Assembly (NCBI RefSeq): GCF_004799405.1
Contig: NZ_SSMW01000158.1
Span: 36,877-100,876, forward strand
Length of the DNA: 64,000 nt
Reading direction: 5' to 3'
Origin: Bradyrhizobium sp.
GTDB taxonomy: Bacteria; Pseudomonadota; Alphaproteobacteria; Rhizobiales; Xanthobacteraceae
In this document: positions 45,659-54,006 of the stretch, piece after piece
How the letters are laid out: each line of letters opens with the position of its first letter
Position numbering within the stretch: the first letter of the stretch is position 1
Notes under the pieces: model-generated
What the model was told of the DNA's origin: nothing
The model's input: the letters and a program-made list of their open reading frames with translations, nothing else
Database searches by the model: none
Program-made: the position numbers and the translations under genes

Positions 45659-46320
45659 CTGGAAGCGCGGGCGGCACCGCCCGCTCTCACGCCCTGTGCC
45701 GTCGAATGACCATCAAGCAATGCTGGAAATACTATTTCTTGCCGAAGTGCCCTGGCCGAGCGGTTTTGCAGCGTTAGTTTCCCGCCATGACGTTCAACAA
45801 TCTCCTTGGCAATCGCGAGGCCGAGGCCTGCACCGGGCATGGACTTACGACGCGCCGGATCAACCTGGAAGAAAGGCTCGAATACGCGTGACATGCTTTG
45901 CTCGGGAATGCCCGGTCCCTCATCATCGATAGTGATCAAGGCGGTGCGGTCTTCCAGGCCGACGGTGACAAAGGCACCGCCGCCGTGAGTTACCGCATTG
46001 ATAGCCAGATTTCTGATGGCCCGCGTCAGCGCCAAGGGTGCCGATGAAATTTTCACCACGTCCATCTTGAAGATCGTCACAGATGCCTTCATGGATGCGA
46101 GGTCCCGACAGATCTCGCTGATGATTTCATCGACACGGAGCAATTGGCTGGTTTCCCGTTGGGCTTCTTCGGCACAAGCTGCATCGCGCTGTCCGCAATG
46201 TAATCCAACTCCTCCAAATCGTTCAGCCACATAGCGCGATCCTCCTCGTCGAGAAGCTCTGCCCGAAGCCGCATCCTGGTCATCGGACGCGACAAGGATG
46301 GTTAGAAACGTCTTTCGCAT
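45655..46320 (-). pseudogene. frameshifted, 5'-truncated sensor histidine kinase remnant
   Basis: The main frame encodes a clear histidine-kinase ATPase domain: LTRAIRNLAINAVTHGG (N box), TIDDEGPGIPEQSMSRVFEPFF (G1) and PGAGLGLAIAKEIVERHGGKL (G2). Upstream, the dimerisation helix continues in another frame (46295 to about 46175, PMTRMRLRAELLDEEDRAMW and LEELDYIADSAMQLV). A one-base change near 46170-46178 would join LV to EEAQRETSQLLRVDE. The sensor, membrane part and the phospho-His are missing. The open frame's first residues, MRKTFLTILVA after AAGGAG, look like the start of another protein. Likely non-functional. Confidence 0.8.
45667..45684. terminator. GC-rich hairpin between convergent genes
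   Basis: GCGGGC-GGCACC-GCCCGC (6-bp stem) lies just after the opine-dehydrogenase-like stop and before the kinase remnant. No T-run follows, so it would be a weak or factor-assisted terminator. Confidence 0.4.
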
Positions 46321-46668
46321 TGTAGTCTCCTTTGGATGGTCTCAGTTGATCTGATACATGCGCAGCAGCGCGGGCGGATCGTGGGCCTCGCCAGCCCGCC
46401 TGTATGTCCACGAGATAGCGGCGGCGGACGCTCTTGCTGATCAATGGAGCCACTATTGCGTCAATTCTGCCCAGCCATTTTTTCTTTTCATTCCGGGCCG
46501 GAATTCCGAGCGCCCTGTATTCAATCTGGATGAATGCGAATTTAGTGGAGACGACAAATAAGCATTCCCATGTCCAGTCGATCGCGACGTTGGCGTTTGC
46601 CTTCTTAGGACGCCAGCGTTTGGCAACGACCTGTGGCGGAAAGTCCGCCCATCCCAACGGAGAATGTC
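46321..46668. other. intergenic region holding motif copy 1 of the repeated promoter-proximal element
   Basis: About 350 bp between the kinase remnant and the Gly-rich gene. An open frame on the minus strand (46280-46657) has no conserved character and I do not call it. The repeated motif at 46539-46550 lies in the right half. Confidence 0.5.
46539..46550 (+). promoter_or_regulatory. repeated motif, copy 1 (upstream of the Gly-rich gene)
   Basis: AATTTAGTGGAG, 118 bp before ATG 46669. It matches the core AATTTA(A/G)TGGC at 9 of 10 positions, with AG instead of CT after TGG. At the same distance where other copies have CCTATC, it has TCCCAT. It is the weakest of the five copies. Confidence 0.45.
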
Positions 46669-47031
46669 ATGAGAGGACGAGTGATGATGATTTTGGCAAC
46701 CGCACTGCTTGCCGGCAACCTTCTTGCCACGGGTGCACAGGCCCGCGGCGGCGGTGGTGGCGGTGGCGGGGGTATGGGCGGGTTTGGCGGAGGCCACATG
46801 GGCGGCGGCTTTGGCGGCGGTCATATGGGCGGCTTTGGCGGCGGCCGCATGGGAGGCCTTGGTGGAGATCGCATCGGTGGTTTTGGTGCAGGCCAGTTGG
46901 CGCATGTCGGCCACGAGCACTATGGAGCTGGACGGCGCCGTTTCGTCGGCGGCGGCCTTTACGACGATGGCCTCGGTTGCCCGTATTACGATTACACCTC
47001 ATCGATGTGGCCGTACAACTGCGCCTACTGA
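46669..47031 (+). CDS. Gly-rich exported protein
   Basis: A 120-residue secreted protein. The signal peptide MRGRVMMILATALLAGNLLA ends at ATGAQA. The mature part begins with an uninterrupted Gly run and tandem FGGGHMGG/FGGGRMGG units over about 45 residues, then a non-repetitive C-terminus with AHVGHEHYG and a Tyr-rich end CPYYDYTSSMWPYNCAY with two Cys. GGAGAA precedes ATG 46669. Proteins like this are common in Bradyrhizobium and their role is unknown; His residues in the repeats could bind metal. Confidence 0.8.
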   Translation: MRGRVMMILATALLAGNLLATGAQARGGGGGGGGGMGGFGGGHMGGGFGGGHMGGFGGGRMGGLGGDRIGGFGAGQLAHVGHEHYGAGRRRFVGGGLYDDGLGCPYYDYTSSMWPYNCAY

Positions 47032-47046
47032 TTGGCGGATCGATCC

Positions 47047-47070
47047 GGAAGCCGCGAGCGCGCGGCTTCC
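47047..47070 (+). terminator. stem-loop after the Gly-rich gene
   Basis: GGAAGCCGCG-AGCG-CGCGGCTTCC is a perfect 10-bp stem with a 4-nt loop, 15 bp after the stop. No T-run follows. It probably ends or protects the Gly-rich mRNA and insulates it from rpoH. Confidence 0.6.
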
Positions 47071-47178
47071 GCTGCCCCAGCGGGAAGTACCCGCAGCCTC
47101 TCGGAAGCAACGAGAAGCACCGTGTTACCGCATACAACGAGACGCTTTCCTGAATTCGAATTTAATCTCCTAAACCTC

Positions 47179-47211
47179 AATTTAATGGCTCCCCCCTGCG
47201 CTGTCCCTATC
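47179..47211 (+). promoter_or_regulatory. repeated motif, copy 2 (rpoH promoter region)
   Basis: AATTTAATGGCT at 47179-47190, 15 nt, then CCTATC at 47206-47211, 38 bp before the rpoH start. CCTAAACC lies just upstream of the core. A second AATTTAAT lies at 47159-47166, 20 bp (two helical turns) away, so a protein could bind twice on the same face. Whether the element is the promoter itself or an activator site cannot be decided by eye. Confidence 0.6.
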
Positions 47212-47220
47212 CTCTAGCCA

Positions 47221-47241
47221 TCCGTTCGAGTTTCGAACGGA
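47221..47241 (+). promoter_or_regulatory. leader hairpin over the rpoH Shine-Dalgarno
   Basis: TCCGTTCGA (47221-47229), loop GTT, TCGAACGGA (47233-47241): a perfect 9-bp stem. Its 3' arm ends in GGA, which is the first half of the ribosome-binding sequence GGAGGA before ATG 47249. Folding would hide part of the Shine-Dalgarno, so translation could depend on melting, as in RNA thermometers. This is a structural reading only. Confidence 0.6.
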
Positions 47242-47248
47242 GGAAGCT

Positions 47249-48196
47249 ATGGGAGCGACTGACATGGGCATTGAGGGACAATTCGCAGGCCTTACAGTTC
47301 CAACACAGCGTCAACCGGCGTTTCCCAAAGACGGACGCGGTAAAGGCTATCTCGACGACATCCGGCGTTTTGCCATGCTCGAAAGGCGCCAGGAGTATGA
47401 ACTCGCCAAGCGTTGGCGCGAGCGCGGCGACCGCGATGCCGCGAACCAGCTCGTCACAAGTCATCTGCGTCTCGCCGCCAAAGTCGCCATGGGCTACCGC
47501 GGCTACGGTCTACCCGTTTCGGAAATCATTTCCGAAGGCAACATCGGACTGATGCAGGCGTTGAACCGCTTCGAACCCGAAAAAGGTTTTCGCTTCTCCA
47601 CTTACGCGATTTGGTGGATCAGGGCTTCCATACAGGATTACATTCTGCGTTCGTGGTCGCTTGTAAAAATCGGCACTACCGCGAATCAGAAGAAGCTTTT
47701 CTTCAAATTGCGCTCGGCAAAGAGCAAGATTGCCGCTTTGGACAGCGGGGACCTGCACCCCGATCAGGTTGCATCGATCGCAAAGAGCTTGGATGTCACC
47801 AACCAGGATGTCGTCGACATGAATCGACGGCTCGGCGGCGATAAATCGATCAACGCGCCACTTCGTGAAGACGGTGAAACCGGCGAATGGCAAGACCATC
47901 TCGTCGATCAGTCTCCTTCACCGGAAGCCATCGTCGTCGAACAGGACGAGAAGGAGCACCAGCATAAGTCGCTGATCGCTGCGATCGATGTACTGCAAGG
48001 CCGCGAGCGTCGCATTTTTGAGGCGCGACATCTGGCTGACAATCCACTGACACTCGAAGATCTTGCCGCACAATTCAACGTGTCACGTGAACGCATCCGG
48101 CAAATCGAAGTGCGCGCGTTCGAGAAAGTACGAAAAGCAGCCAGGAACCTCGCCGTAAAATCGCCGGCAGCCATGCAGGCGGCGTGGGGCGCCTGA
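47249..48196 (+). CDS. rpoH: RNA polymerase sigma factor RpoH (sigma-32) paralogue
   Basis: A 315-residue heat-shock-type sigma factor. Region 2 is intact (NQLVTSHLRLAAKVAMGYRGYGLPVSEIISEGNIGLMQALNRFEP and FSTYAIWWIRASIQDYILRSW). The RpoH box near NQKKLFFKLRSAKSK is present. Region 4 ends with LEDLAAQFNVSRERIRQIEVRAFEKVR. Region 1.1 is lacking, as in all RpoH. Bradyrhizobium species are known to have more than one RpoH; this copy sits next to efflux and exported-protein genes in an accessory region, so it is probably a specialised paralogue. Its leader can fold over the Shine-Dalgarno. Confidence 0.93.
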   Translation: MGATDMGIEGQFAGLTVPTQRQPAFPKDGRGKGYLDDIRRFAMLERRQEYELAKRWRERGDRDAANQLVTSHLRLAAKVAMGYRGYGLPVSEIISEGNIGLMQALNRFEPEKGFRFSTYAIWWIRASIQDYILRSWSLVKIGTTANQKKLFFKLRSAKSKIAALDSGDLHPDQVASIAKSLDVTNQDVVDMNRRLGGDKSINAPLREDGETGEWQDHLVDQSPSPEAIVVEQDEKEHQHKSLIAAIDVLQGRERRIFEARHLADNPLTLEDLAAQFNVSRERIRQIEVRAFEKVRKAARNLAVKSPAAMQAAWGA

Positions 48197-48269
48197 ATTG
48201 AGATCCGATCTGCAAATCCCGCCGCCAAGGCTCCGGTTTCGGCAACGTCGCTTCAAGAGGAGAAGGCTC

Positions 48270-49010
48270 ATGAGAATCTCGTTGATCGCTGCGATCTTCC
48301 CGACAATCCTCGTCTGCAACGTTGCCATGGCGCAAGTGAGCGGAATGGCCAGCCCGACTCCCACCCTTGGTACTACTTCGCCGCTTGGTATGGGAACCGG
48401 TTCGGCGGTTTCCCCGACTGGCATTCCCCTTGGCTCTACCGAAATTGCGTCCCCTGGCGTCAGTCCGGCTCCCGGCGATGCGACGGGCACGATCGCAATG
48501 CCGAGCAGCAGCACGACATGCTCGACCATCGGGACCGCGCCATCGTCAATGTTCGGATCCACCGCGACCTACGACGGCGGCGGAATGGCAATGGGAACCG
48601 CCGCACCCGCCACCGCGGCAACGTCAGGCACGATGGCAACATCGGGAATGTCGACATCATCGGGAACGTCAACCACGTCAGGGATACTGCAAACCTCAGG
48701 CATGTCGGGAATGTGCGGTTCCGGTTCGAGCAGCATTGCTTCATCGTCGACGCCAACGACGCCGACAACACCGGGCGGCGTCGCTCGAACCGGAATTCCG
48801 TTGGGATCTACCGAGATTGGCAGTCTTGGGGTCAGCTCCGCGGCGGCCGTACCGACGATAAGCGTGTCGCCCACTTTGGGTACGGTCGGACCGCTGTCAA
48901 CGATGCCCGCCATTACCTCTGCGCCCACCGTTTCATCTGCGACGACAAGCACTTTCCCATGCCCAACCACCGGGCTCACGGGGACGTCGAACACTCCGGG
49001 CGGCTGCTGA
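48270..49010 (+). CDS. Ser/Thr-rich exported protein with an internal repeat
   Basis: A 246-residue secreted protein following rpoH by 73 bp. The signal peptide MRISLIAAIFPTILVCNVAM ends at AMA. The mature part is extremely rich in Ser, Thr, Gly, Pro and Ala. A decamer, TGIPLGSTEI, occurs twice, near residues 40 and 180, each time followed by a similar P/S-rich stretch with a GV. A few Cys residues (TTCSTIG, GMCGSG, FPCPTT) are spread out. GAGGAG precedes ATG 48270. I do not recognise a function; an extracellular or envelope role is inferred. Confidence 0.75.
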   Translation: MRISLIAAIFPTILVCNVAMAQVSGMASPTPTLGTTSPLGMGTGSAVSPTGIPLGSTEIASPGVSPAPGDATGTIAMPSSSTTCSTIGTAPSSMFGSTATYDGGGMAMGTAAPATAATSGTMATSGMSTSSGTSTTSGILQTSGMSGMCGSGSSSIASSSTPTTPTTPGGVARTGIPLGSTEIGSLGVSSAAAVPTISVSPTLGTVGPLSTMPAITSAPTVSSATTSTFPCPTTGLTGTSNTPGGC

Positions 49011-49040
49011 AACAACCTTCATCTGTGAGCTGGACCGGCC

Positions 49041-50225
49041 ATGAAAAAGAGAATGATCATCCCCTCGGCGCTACTGATTGCCGTGATAGCGGCCGGCGGT
49101 CTTTTGTACTTCACGCATGCGCACCCACTGGACAAGGCCGCTGCCGCGCCAGCCCCACCACCCGCGGTATCAGTCGTCGCCGGGGTGGTCACCCAGCATG
49201 ACGTGCCGATTTATCTTAGCGGTGTCGGCACGGTGATTGCGTACAATACCGACGTGGTGCGCGCCCAGATCCAGGGACAAATTATCAGCATCAACTTCAC
49301 GGAAGGCCAGACCGTGCACGCCGGCGACCTGCTCGCGCAGATCGATCCACGGCCCTATCGAGCCCTGATCGATCAGTACACTGGAAACCTGGAGCGCGAT
49401 CAGGCCCAGCTCATCAATGCGCAAGCCAATCTCACTCGCTACACCACATTGGGGGAGAAGGGCTGGGCCACTCCGCAATTGCTCGAAACCCAAAAGGCAC
49501 AGGTGGGACAGCTGCTGGCGACGGTCAAGGCCGACCAGGCGCTGATCGACGCTGCCAAAGTGCAGCTCAGCTTCACGCGCCTGACGTCACCGATCGAGGG
49601 CGTGGCCGGAATTCGTCAGATCGACGTCGGCAACATCATTAGCCCGTCGAGTACGAACGGCCTCGTCGTCGTGACGCAGATCGACCCGATTTCGCTAATC
49701 TTCACTCTCCCCGAAACCGATCTGCCTCAAATCCAGCAGCAACAGGAAAAGACCAAGGCCCCGCTGGCGGCTCTCGCCTACAGCCAGGACGCTACGACCC
49801 TGCTGGGTCAAGGCGTGCTTGGCCTCGTCAACAACGAGATTCTACAAACAACTGGCTCGATTCAGCTCAAAGCTAATTTTTCGAACAAAGCGCACCGGTT
49901 ATGGCCCGGCCAACTCGTTAACGCGCGGCTGCTCGTCGATACAAGGCATAACGGGTTGACCGTCGCTGCATCGGCTGTCCAGCAGGGCCCGAGTGGAGCC
50001 TACGCCTACGTCGTCAATCCCGACAACACGGTCGAGAATCGACCGGTCAAGGTCGCGCAGATCAGCGCGGGTCAGGCGCTCATCGATTCCGGTCTGAAAG
50101 CCAACGAGCAGGTCGTGGTCGATGGACAATACAAGCTCCAGCCGGGCACGCGTGTTACGATGCTGCACGGCAAGGCAGCGCAGGAAGCCATCGCACAAAG
50201 TGCGCTGCAGGCGCCAATCCCATGA
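49041..50225 (+). CDS. RND efflux periplasmic adaptor (membrane fusion protein)
   Basis: A 394-residue HlyD/AcrA-type adaptor anchored by an N-terminal helix (MIIPSALLIAVIAAGGLLYF). The lipoyl-like domain (VVRAQIQGQIISINFTEGQTVHAGDLLAQIDPRPY), an alpha hairpin (DQAQLINAQANLTRYTTLGEKG), a beta barrel (LTSPIEGVAGIRQIDVGNIISP) and the membrane-proximal domain (GPSGAYAYVVNPDNTVENRPVKV) follow in order. It bridges the pump gene, whose ATG overlaps its stop, and an outer-membrane channel not encoded here. The MdtA-type family fits best. Confidence 0.94.
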   Translation: MKKRMIIPSALLIAVIAAGGLLYFTHAHPLDKAAAAPAPPPAVSVVAGVVTQHDVPIYLSGVGTVIAYNTDVVRAQIQGQIISINFTEGQTVHAGDLLAQIDPRPYRALIDQYTGNLERDQAQLINAQANLTRYTTLGEKGWATPQLLETQKAQVGQLLATVKADQALIDAAKVQLSFTRLTSPIEGVAGIRQIDVGNIISPSSTNGLVVVTQIDPISLIFTLPETDLPQIQQQQEKTKAPLAALAYSQDATTLLGQGVLGLVNNEILQTTGSIQLKANFSNKAHRLWPGQLVNARLLVDTRHNGLTVAASAVQQGPSGAYAYVVNPDNTVENRPVKVAQISAGQALIDSGLKANEQVVVDGQYKLQPGTRVTMLHGKAAQEAIAQSALQAPIP

Positions 50226-53200
50226 ACATATCTGCGCCGTTCATCCATCGGCCGATCGCGACCGCCCTGCTGATGGTCGGATTGCTGGTCGGCGGCCTGG
50301 TCAGTTATCCGCTGTTGCCGGTGGCGGCGCTGCCGAACGTCAACTTCCCGACCCTTCAGGTTACTGCCCAGCTGCCAGGGGCCGATCCGCAGACGATGGC
50401 GTCTTCGGTGGCGACGCCGCTCGAACTGCAGTTCGGCGAGATCCCGGGCCTGTCCCAGATGACCTCGGCGAGCGCACTCGGCTACACCCAGATCACCCTG
50501 CAGTTCGATTTGAATCGTCAGATCGACGGGACAGTAAGTGATACGCTGTCGGCGATCAATGCTGCGACCCCGTATTTGCCGGTGGGCATGCCGTATCCGC
50601 CGACGATCCGGAAGGTCAATCCGGCTGATACGCCGATCCTGGTGCTTGGTCTGACATCGGACACCCTGCCGCTCACCACTGTCGATGCCTATGCAGAAAA
50701 CATCTTGCTGCAAAAAATATCGCAGATATCCGGCGTCGGTCTTGTGGGCATCGGCGGACAGCAGAAGCCCGCTGTCCGGGTACAGCTCGATCCGCAGGCT
50801 CTGGCAGCCCGCGGCATCAATCTCGAGGACGTGCGGACGGCGCTCGGCCAGGCCAATGTCGATTTGCCGAAAGGCACGCTCAACAGCCCGCGCCAGACCT
50901 ACACGCTCAACACCAACGACCAACTGCTGAAGGCCGACGACTACGCCAATCTGGTAATCGCCTATCGCAACGGGGCGCCGGTTCGCATCCGTGACGTCGG
51001 CCGCGCCGTCAGTGCGCCCGAGAATGATCTGATCGCGGGCTGGTACAACCAGAAGCGAGCAGTCATCCTGGCGATCCAGCGCCAGCCCGGCGCCAACGTC
51101 ATCAACACGGTAAACCGGATCAAGGCGATGATGCCGGTGCTTCAGGCATCGATCCCGCCCGCGATCAAGGTCAATATCATCTCCGACCGTACCGAGACCA
51201 TCCGCGCTTCGGTCAGCGACGTGCAGTTCACGTTGATGCTGACGGTTGCGCTGGTGGTTATGGTCATCTTCATGTTCCTGCGCAATTTCTGGGCGACCGT
51301 TATTCCGGCTGTGACCGTGCCGCTGTCGCTGATCGGAACCTTCGCTGTTCTCTACGAGCTCGGCTACAGTCTCGACAACCTCTCGCTGATGGCCTTGTCG
51401 ATCGCGGTCGGCTTTGTGGTCGATGACGCCGTCGTCGTGATCGAGAACATCGTGCGGCACATGGAGGAAGGCGCGGCGCCGTTCGAAGCGTCGCTGAAGG
51501 GCGCCGGCGAGATCGGCTTCACCATCGCGTCGATTACGCTATCGCTGATCGCAGTGTTCATTCCGCTGTTCCTGATGAGCGGTTATGTCGGTCTGTTGTT
51601 TCGTGAATTCGCCATCACTGTCAGCGTTGCGCTGGTGCTGTCGCTGCTGATCTCGCTGACGCTCACGCCGATGATGTGCGCATACCTTCTCAAGCCGGAG
51701 AGCAAGCAGCACGGATGGCTCTACCGACTGTCCGAACGTGGCTTCGAAGGCCTGCTTAACCTCTATGAGACCGGCCTCAAGATCGTGCTGCGACACCGCT
51801 TTGTCACGCTGATGACCATGTTCGGTACCATCGCGCTGACCGGGTATCTCTACGTGATGATCCCAAAAGGTTTCTTTCCCGAACAGGACACCGGGTTGAT
51901 CATCGGCCTGTCCGAGGCTGCGCAGGATATCTCCTTTCAGGCCATGGCCGAGCGCCAGCAAGCTCTGCTCGATGCGCTGATGCGGGATCCTGCCGTTGCT
52001 TCGATCGGCGCGGCGGTCGGCGCCGGCGGCGGCAACACCACGGTCAATAACGGCCGCGTTTACATCGCGCTGAAGCCCAAAAGCCAGCGCGGCACCATGG
52101 ACCAGGTGCTCGCACGGCTGCGGACAAACCTCGCCAAACTCCAGGGCATCACGCTCTATATGCAGGCCGCGCAGGACATCACCATCGGCGGGCGTGTCTC
52201 CAAAACGATGTATCAATACACATTGAACGACGCCGATCCCGGCGAACTCAATCATTGGGCGGCGCTGTTCCTCGACAGGATTAAGGTCATCCCGGCCATT
52301 GCCGACGTCGCTACCGATCAGCTCAATGCGGGGCCGCTGCTCGATATCACCATCAAGCGCGAAGTCGCCTCCAGCTACGGTATTCTGCCCTACACGATCG
52401 ACAACACGCTCGACGATGCCTTCGGCCAACGAATCGTCTCGACGATGTACACGACCCTGAACCAGTACCATGTGGTCCTGGAAGTCGACCCCAAGTTCCA
52501 GTATGGGCCCGAAGCGCTCAACGGCATCTATGTCAAATCCTCGAGCGGGCAGCAGGTACCGTTGTCTACGCTGGTCGACTCGGTGGTGAAAGTCGCGCCG
52601 CTCGTGGTCAACCATCAGGGCCAGTTCCCGTCGGTCACGATCTCCTTCAACCTCCTGCCGGGCACTGCAATCGGCCAGGCGGTTAGCTCCATCCAGCAGA
52701 TTGAAAAAGACCTCGGCAAGCCGCTCTCGCTTCAGACCGGCTTTCAGGGCAACGCCCAAGCATTCGGAGCGTCGCTGTCGAGCACGCCGATTCTGATAGC
52801 CGCCGCGCTCTTCGTCATCTACCTGATCCTCGGAGTGCTGTACGAGAGCGTCATCCACCCAATCACCATCATCTCGACGCTGCCATCGGCCGGCCTGGGC
52901 GCACTGTTACTCCTGATGGCGGTTCACTACGATCTCAGCGTGATCGCGATCGTCGGCATTATCCTGCTCATTGGTATCGTCAAGAAAAACGGCATCATGC
53001 TGGTGGATTTTGCCCAGCACGTCGAGCATGAACAGGGCTTGACGGCGGAGGACTCGATCTATCAGGCCTGTATCATGCGTTTCAGGCCGATCCTGATGAC
53101 CACGATGGCGGCGCTGCTTGGCGGCGTTCCGATGATGCTCGGCAGCGGAGTTGGGTCGGAGCTTCGCCAACCGCTCGGCTACGCCATCGTCGGCGGCCTC

Positions 53201-53332
53201 GCCCTCTCACAGATTCTCACCCTCTATACGACGCCGGTCGTCTATATCTATCTCGACCGCTTACAGAGCTGGCTGTTCGGGAAAAAGAAGCAAGCTGCGA
53301 CGACACAAGCGGAGCCCGCGCCTGCCGAATGA
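50222..53332 (+). CDS. RND multidrug efflux permease (MdtB/MdtC type)
   Basis: A 1,036-residue proton-driven pump of the inner membrane. It has 12 membrane helices and two large periplasmic loops. The proton-relay motif of helix 4 is SIAVGFVVDDAVVVIENIVRHMEEG with the paired Asp residues, and helix 10 shows the conserved Lys in GIVKKNGIMLVDFA. The start MNISAPFIHRPIATALLMVG is typical of MdtB-like proteins. The ATGA overlap with the adaptor gene implies coupled translation. No second permease or TolC gene follows; a shared chromosomal TolC is assumed. Substrate is not predictable. Confidence 0.95.
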   Translation: MNISAPFIHRPIATALLMVGLLVGGLVSYPLLPVAALPNVNFPTLQVTAQLPGADPQTMASSVATPLELQFGEIPGLSQMTSASALGYTQITLQFDLNRQIDGTVSDTLSAINAATPYLPVGMPYPPTIRKVNPADTPILVLGLTSDTLPLTTVDAYAENILLQKISQISGVGLVGIGGQQKPAVRVQLDPQALAARGINLEDVRTALGQANVDLPKGTLNSPRQTYTLNTNDQLLKADDYANLVIAYRNGAPVRIRDVGRAVSAPENDLIAGWYNQKRAVILAIQRQPGANVINTVNRIKAMMPVLQASIPPAIKVNIISDRTETIRASVSDVQFTLMLTVALVVMVIFMFLRNFWATVIPAVTVPLSLIGTFAVLYELGYSLDNLSLMALSIAVGFVVDDAVVVIENIVRHMEEGAAPFEASLKGAGEIGFTIASITLSLIAVFIPLFLMSGYVGLLFREFAITVSVALVLSLLISLTLTPMMCAYLLKPESKQHGWLYRLSERGFEGLLNLYETGLKIVLRHRFVTLMTMFGTIALTGYLYVMIPKGFFPEQDTGLIIGLSEAAQDISFQAMAERQQALLDALMRDPAVASIGAAVGAGGGNTTVNNGRVYIALKPKSQRGTMDQVLARLRTNLAKLQGITLYMQAAQDITIGGRVSKTMYQYTLNDADPGELNHWAALFLDRIKVIPAIADVATDQLNAGPLLDITIKREVASSYGILPYTIDNTLDDAFGQRIVSTMYTTLNQYHVVLEVDPKFQYGPEALNGIYVKSSSGQQVPLSTLVDSVVKVAPLVVNHQGQFPSVTISFNLLPGTAIGQAVSSIQQIEKDLGKPLSLQTGFQGNAQAFGASLSSTPILIAAALFVIYLILGVLYESVIHPITIISTLPSAGLGALLLLMAVHYDLSVIAIVGIILLIGIVKKNGIMLVDFAQHVEHEQGLTAEDSIYQACIMRFRPILMTTMAALLGGVPMMLGSGVGSELRQPLGYAIVGGLALSQILTLYTTPVVYIYLDRLQSWLFGKKKQAATTQAEPAPAE

Positions 53333-53477
53333 ACATTCCTGGACACGCGCGGCTCCGCGCTCTCGATGAGCGCGCGACCTGCATCGGCTTGAGCGATCAT
53401 CACGACTTGGCGAGGAGCATGCTGCGTTCACCTTCCCGAATGACTCCGCCTCAATTCGGCGCGGATCACTAAACTCC

Positions 53478-53510
53478 AATTTAGTGGCTCTCCAATCAAC
53501 GGCTGCATAA
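53478..53510 (+). promoter_or_regulatory. repeated motif, copy 3 (cupin/pao promoter region)
   Basis: AATTTAGTGGCT at 53478-53489, 15 nt, then GCATAA at 53505-53510, 37 bp before ATG 53547. The core is part of a perfect dyad here: CACTAAA-CTCCAA-TTTAGTG (53467-53486). The other copies keep the right arm better than the left. Confidence 0.55.
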
Positions 53511-53546
53511 CTTTGGGGTTGAAGATCCAAATTGATCCGGGATGCC

Positions 53547-53957
53547 ATGAGTTCCTCAGTAGCAGTCCACATCGTCAGCCCAACTGAATTCGATCGGGGA
53601 ACTGCGCAGACGCCGGGCTCCGAACGTCGCGCCGCTATCGCGCCGGCGCTCGGTATAACGTCAGCGATCTGGGGCGGCCTGTTCGATGTGGCACCGGGAT
53701 CGCGGACCGGAATTCATCATCATGGCGAGCAGGAGACCATCGCCTACGTCCTCTCGGGTATCTGCGAAGTCCGCTGGGGCGAAAGAGGCGAATCGGCCGC
53801 GCGCGCAAAGGCCGGCGATTTCATTCATGTCCCCGCCTTCCTGCCGCACTTGGAAATCAACCCTTCGGAACAGGAGCCATTCCGATGGGTAGTGGTGCGA
53901 AGCACCGCGACACCCATCGTTGTCAACCTTTCGGACGATACCTGGCCGCAAGCCTGA
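53547..53957 (+). CDS. cupin domain protein
   Basis: A 136-residue single cupin barrel. Metal-binding motif 1 is visible as GSRTGIHHHGEQETIAYVLSG, with two or three His and the Glu, and motif 2 as AGDFIHVPAFLPHLEINP. ATG 53547 lies after a GGGATGCC stretch; an upstream TTG at 53532 is in frame. It is the first gene after the repeated motif and precedes the Pao genes by 49 bp, so it may be in their transcript. Small cupins may sense or convert small molecules; the role is unknown. Confidence 0.85.
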   Translation: MSSSVAVHIVSPTEFDRGTAQTPGSERRAAIAPALGITSAIWGGLFDVAPGSRTGIHHHGEQETIAYVLSGICEVRWGERGESAARAKAGDFIHVPAFLPHLEINPSEQEPFRWVVVRSTATPIVVNLSDDTWPQA

Positions 53958-54006
53958 TGTCCTTCTTCGAGACTGCCTGTACGGACTACGCGAACACGGA
54001 GCAATC

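Noticed and set aside
46280..46657. 125-residue minus-strand ORF between the kinase remnant and the Gly-rich gene
   Set aside because: No Shine-Dalgarno, no domain character and overlap with the motif region and the Gly-rich leader.
47185..47202. Sigma-54 promoter in the TGGCTC part of the repeated motif
   Set aside because: The GG to GC spacing is wrong in the rpoH copy, and the cupin copy has no GC at the -12 position.
47206..47249. ROSE-type RNA thermometer in front of rpoH
   Set aside because: The leader is too short and lacks the U(U/C)GCU anti-Shine-Dalgarno of ROSE elements; a simple hairpin is all that can be claimed.
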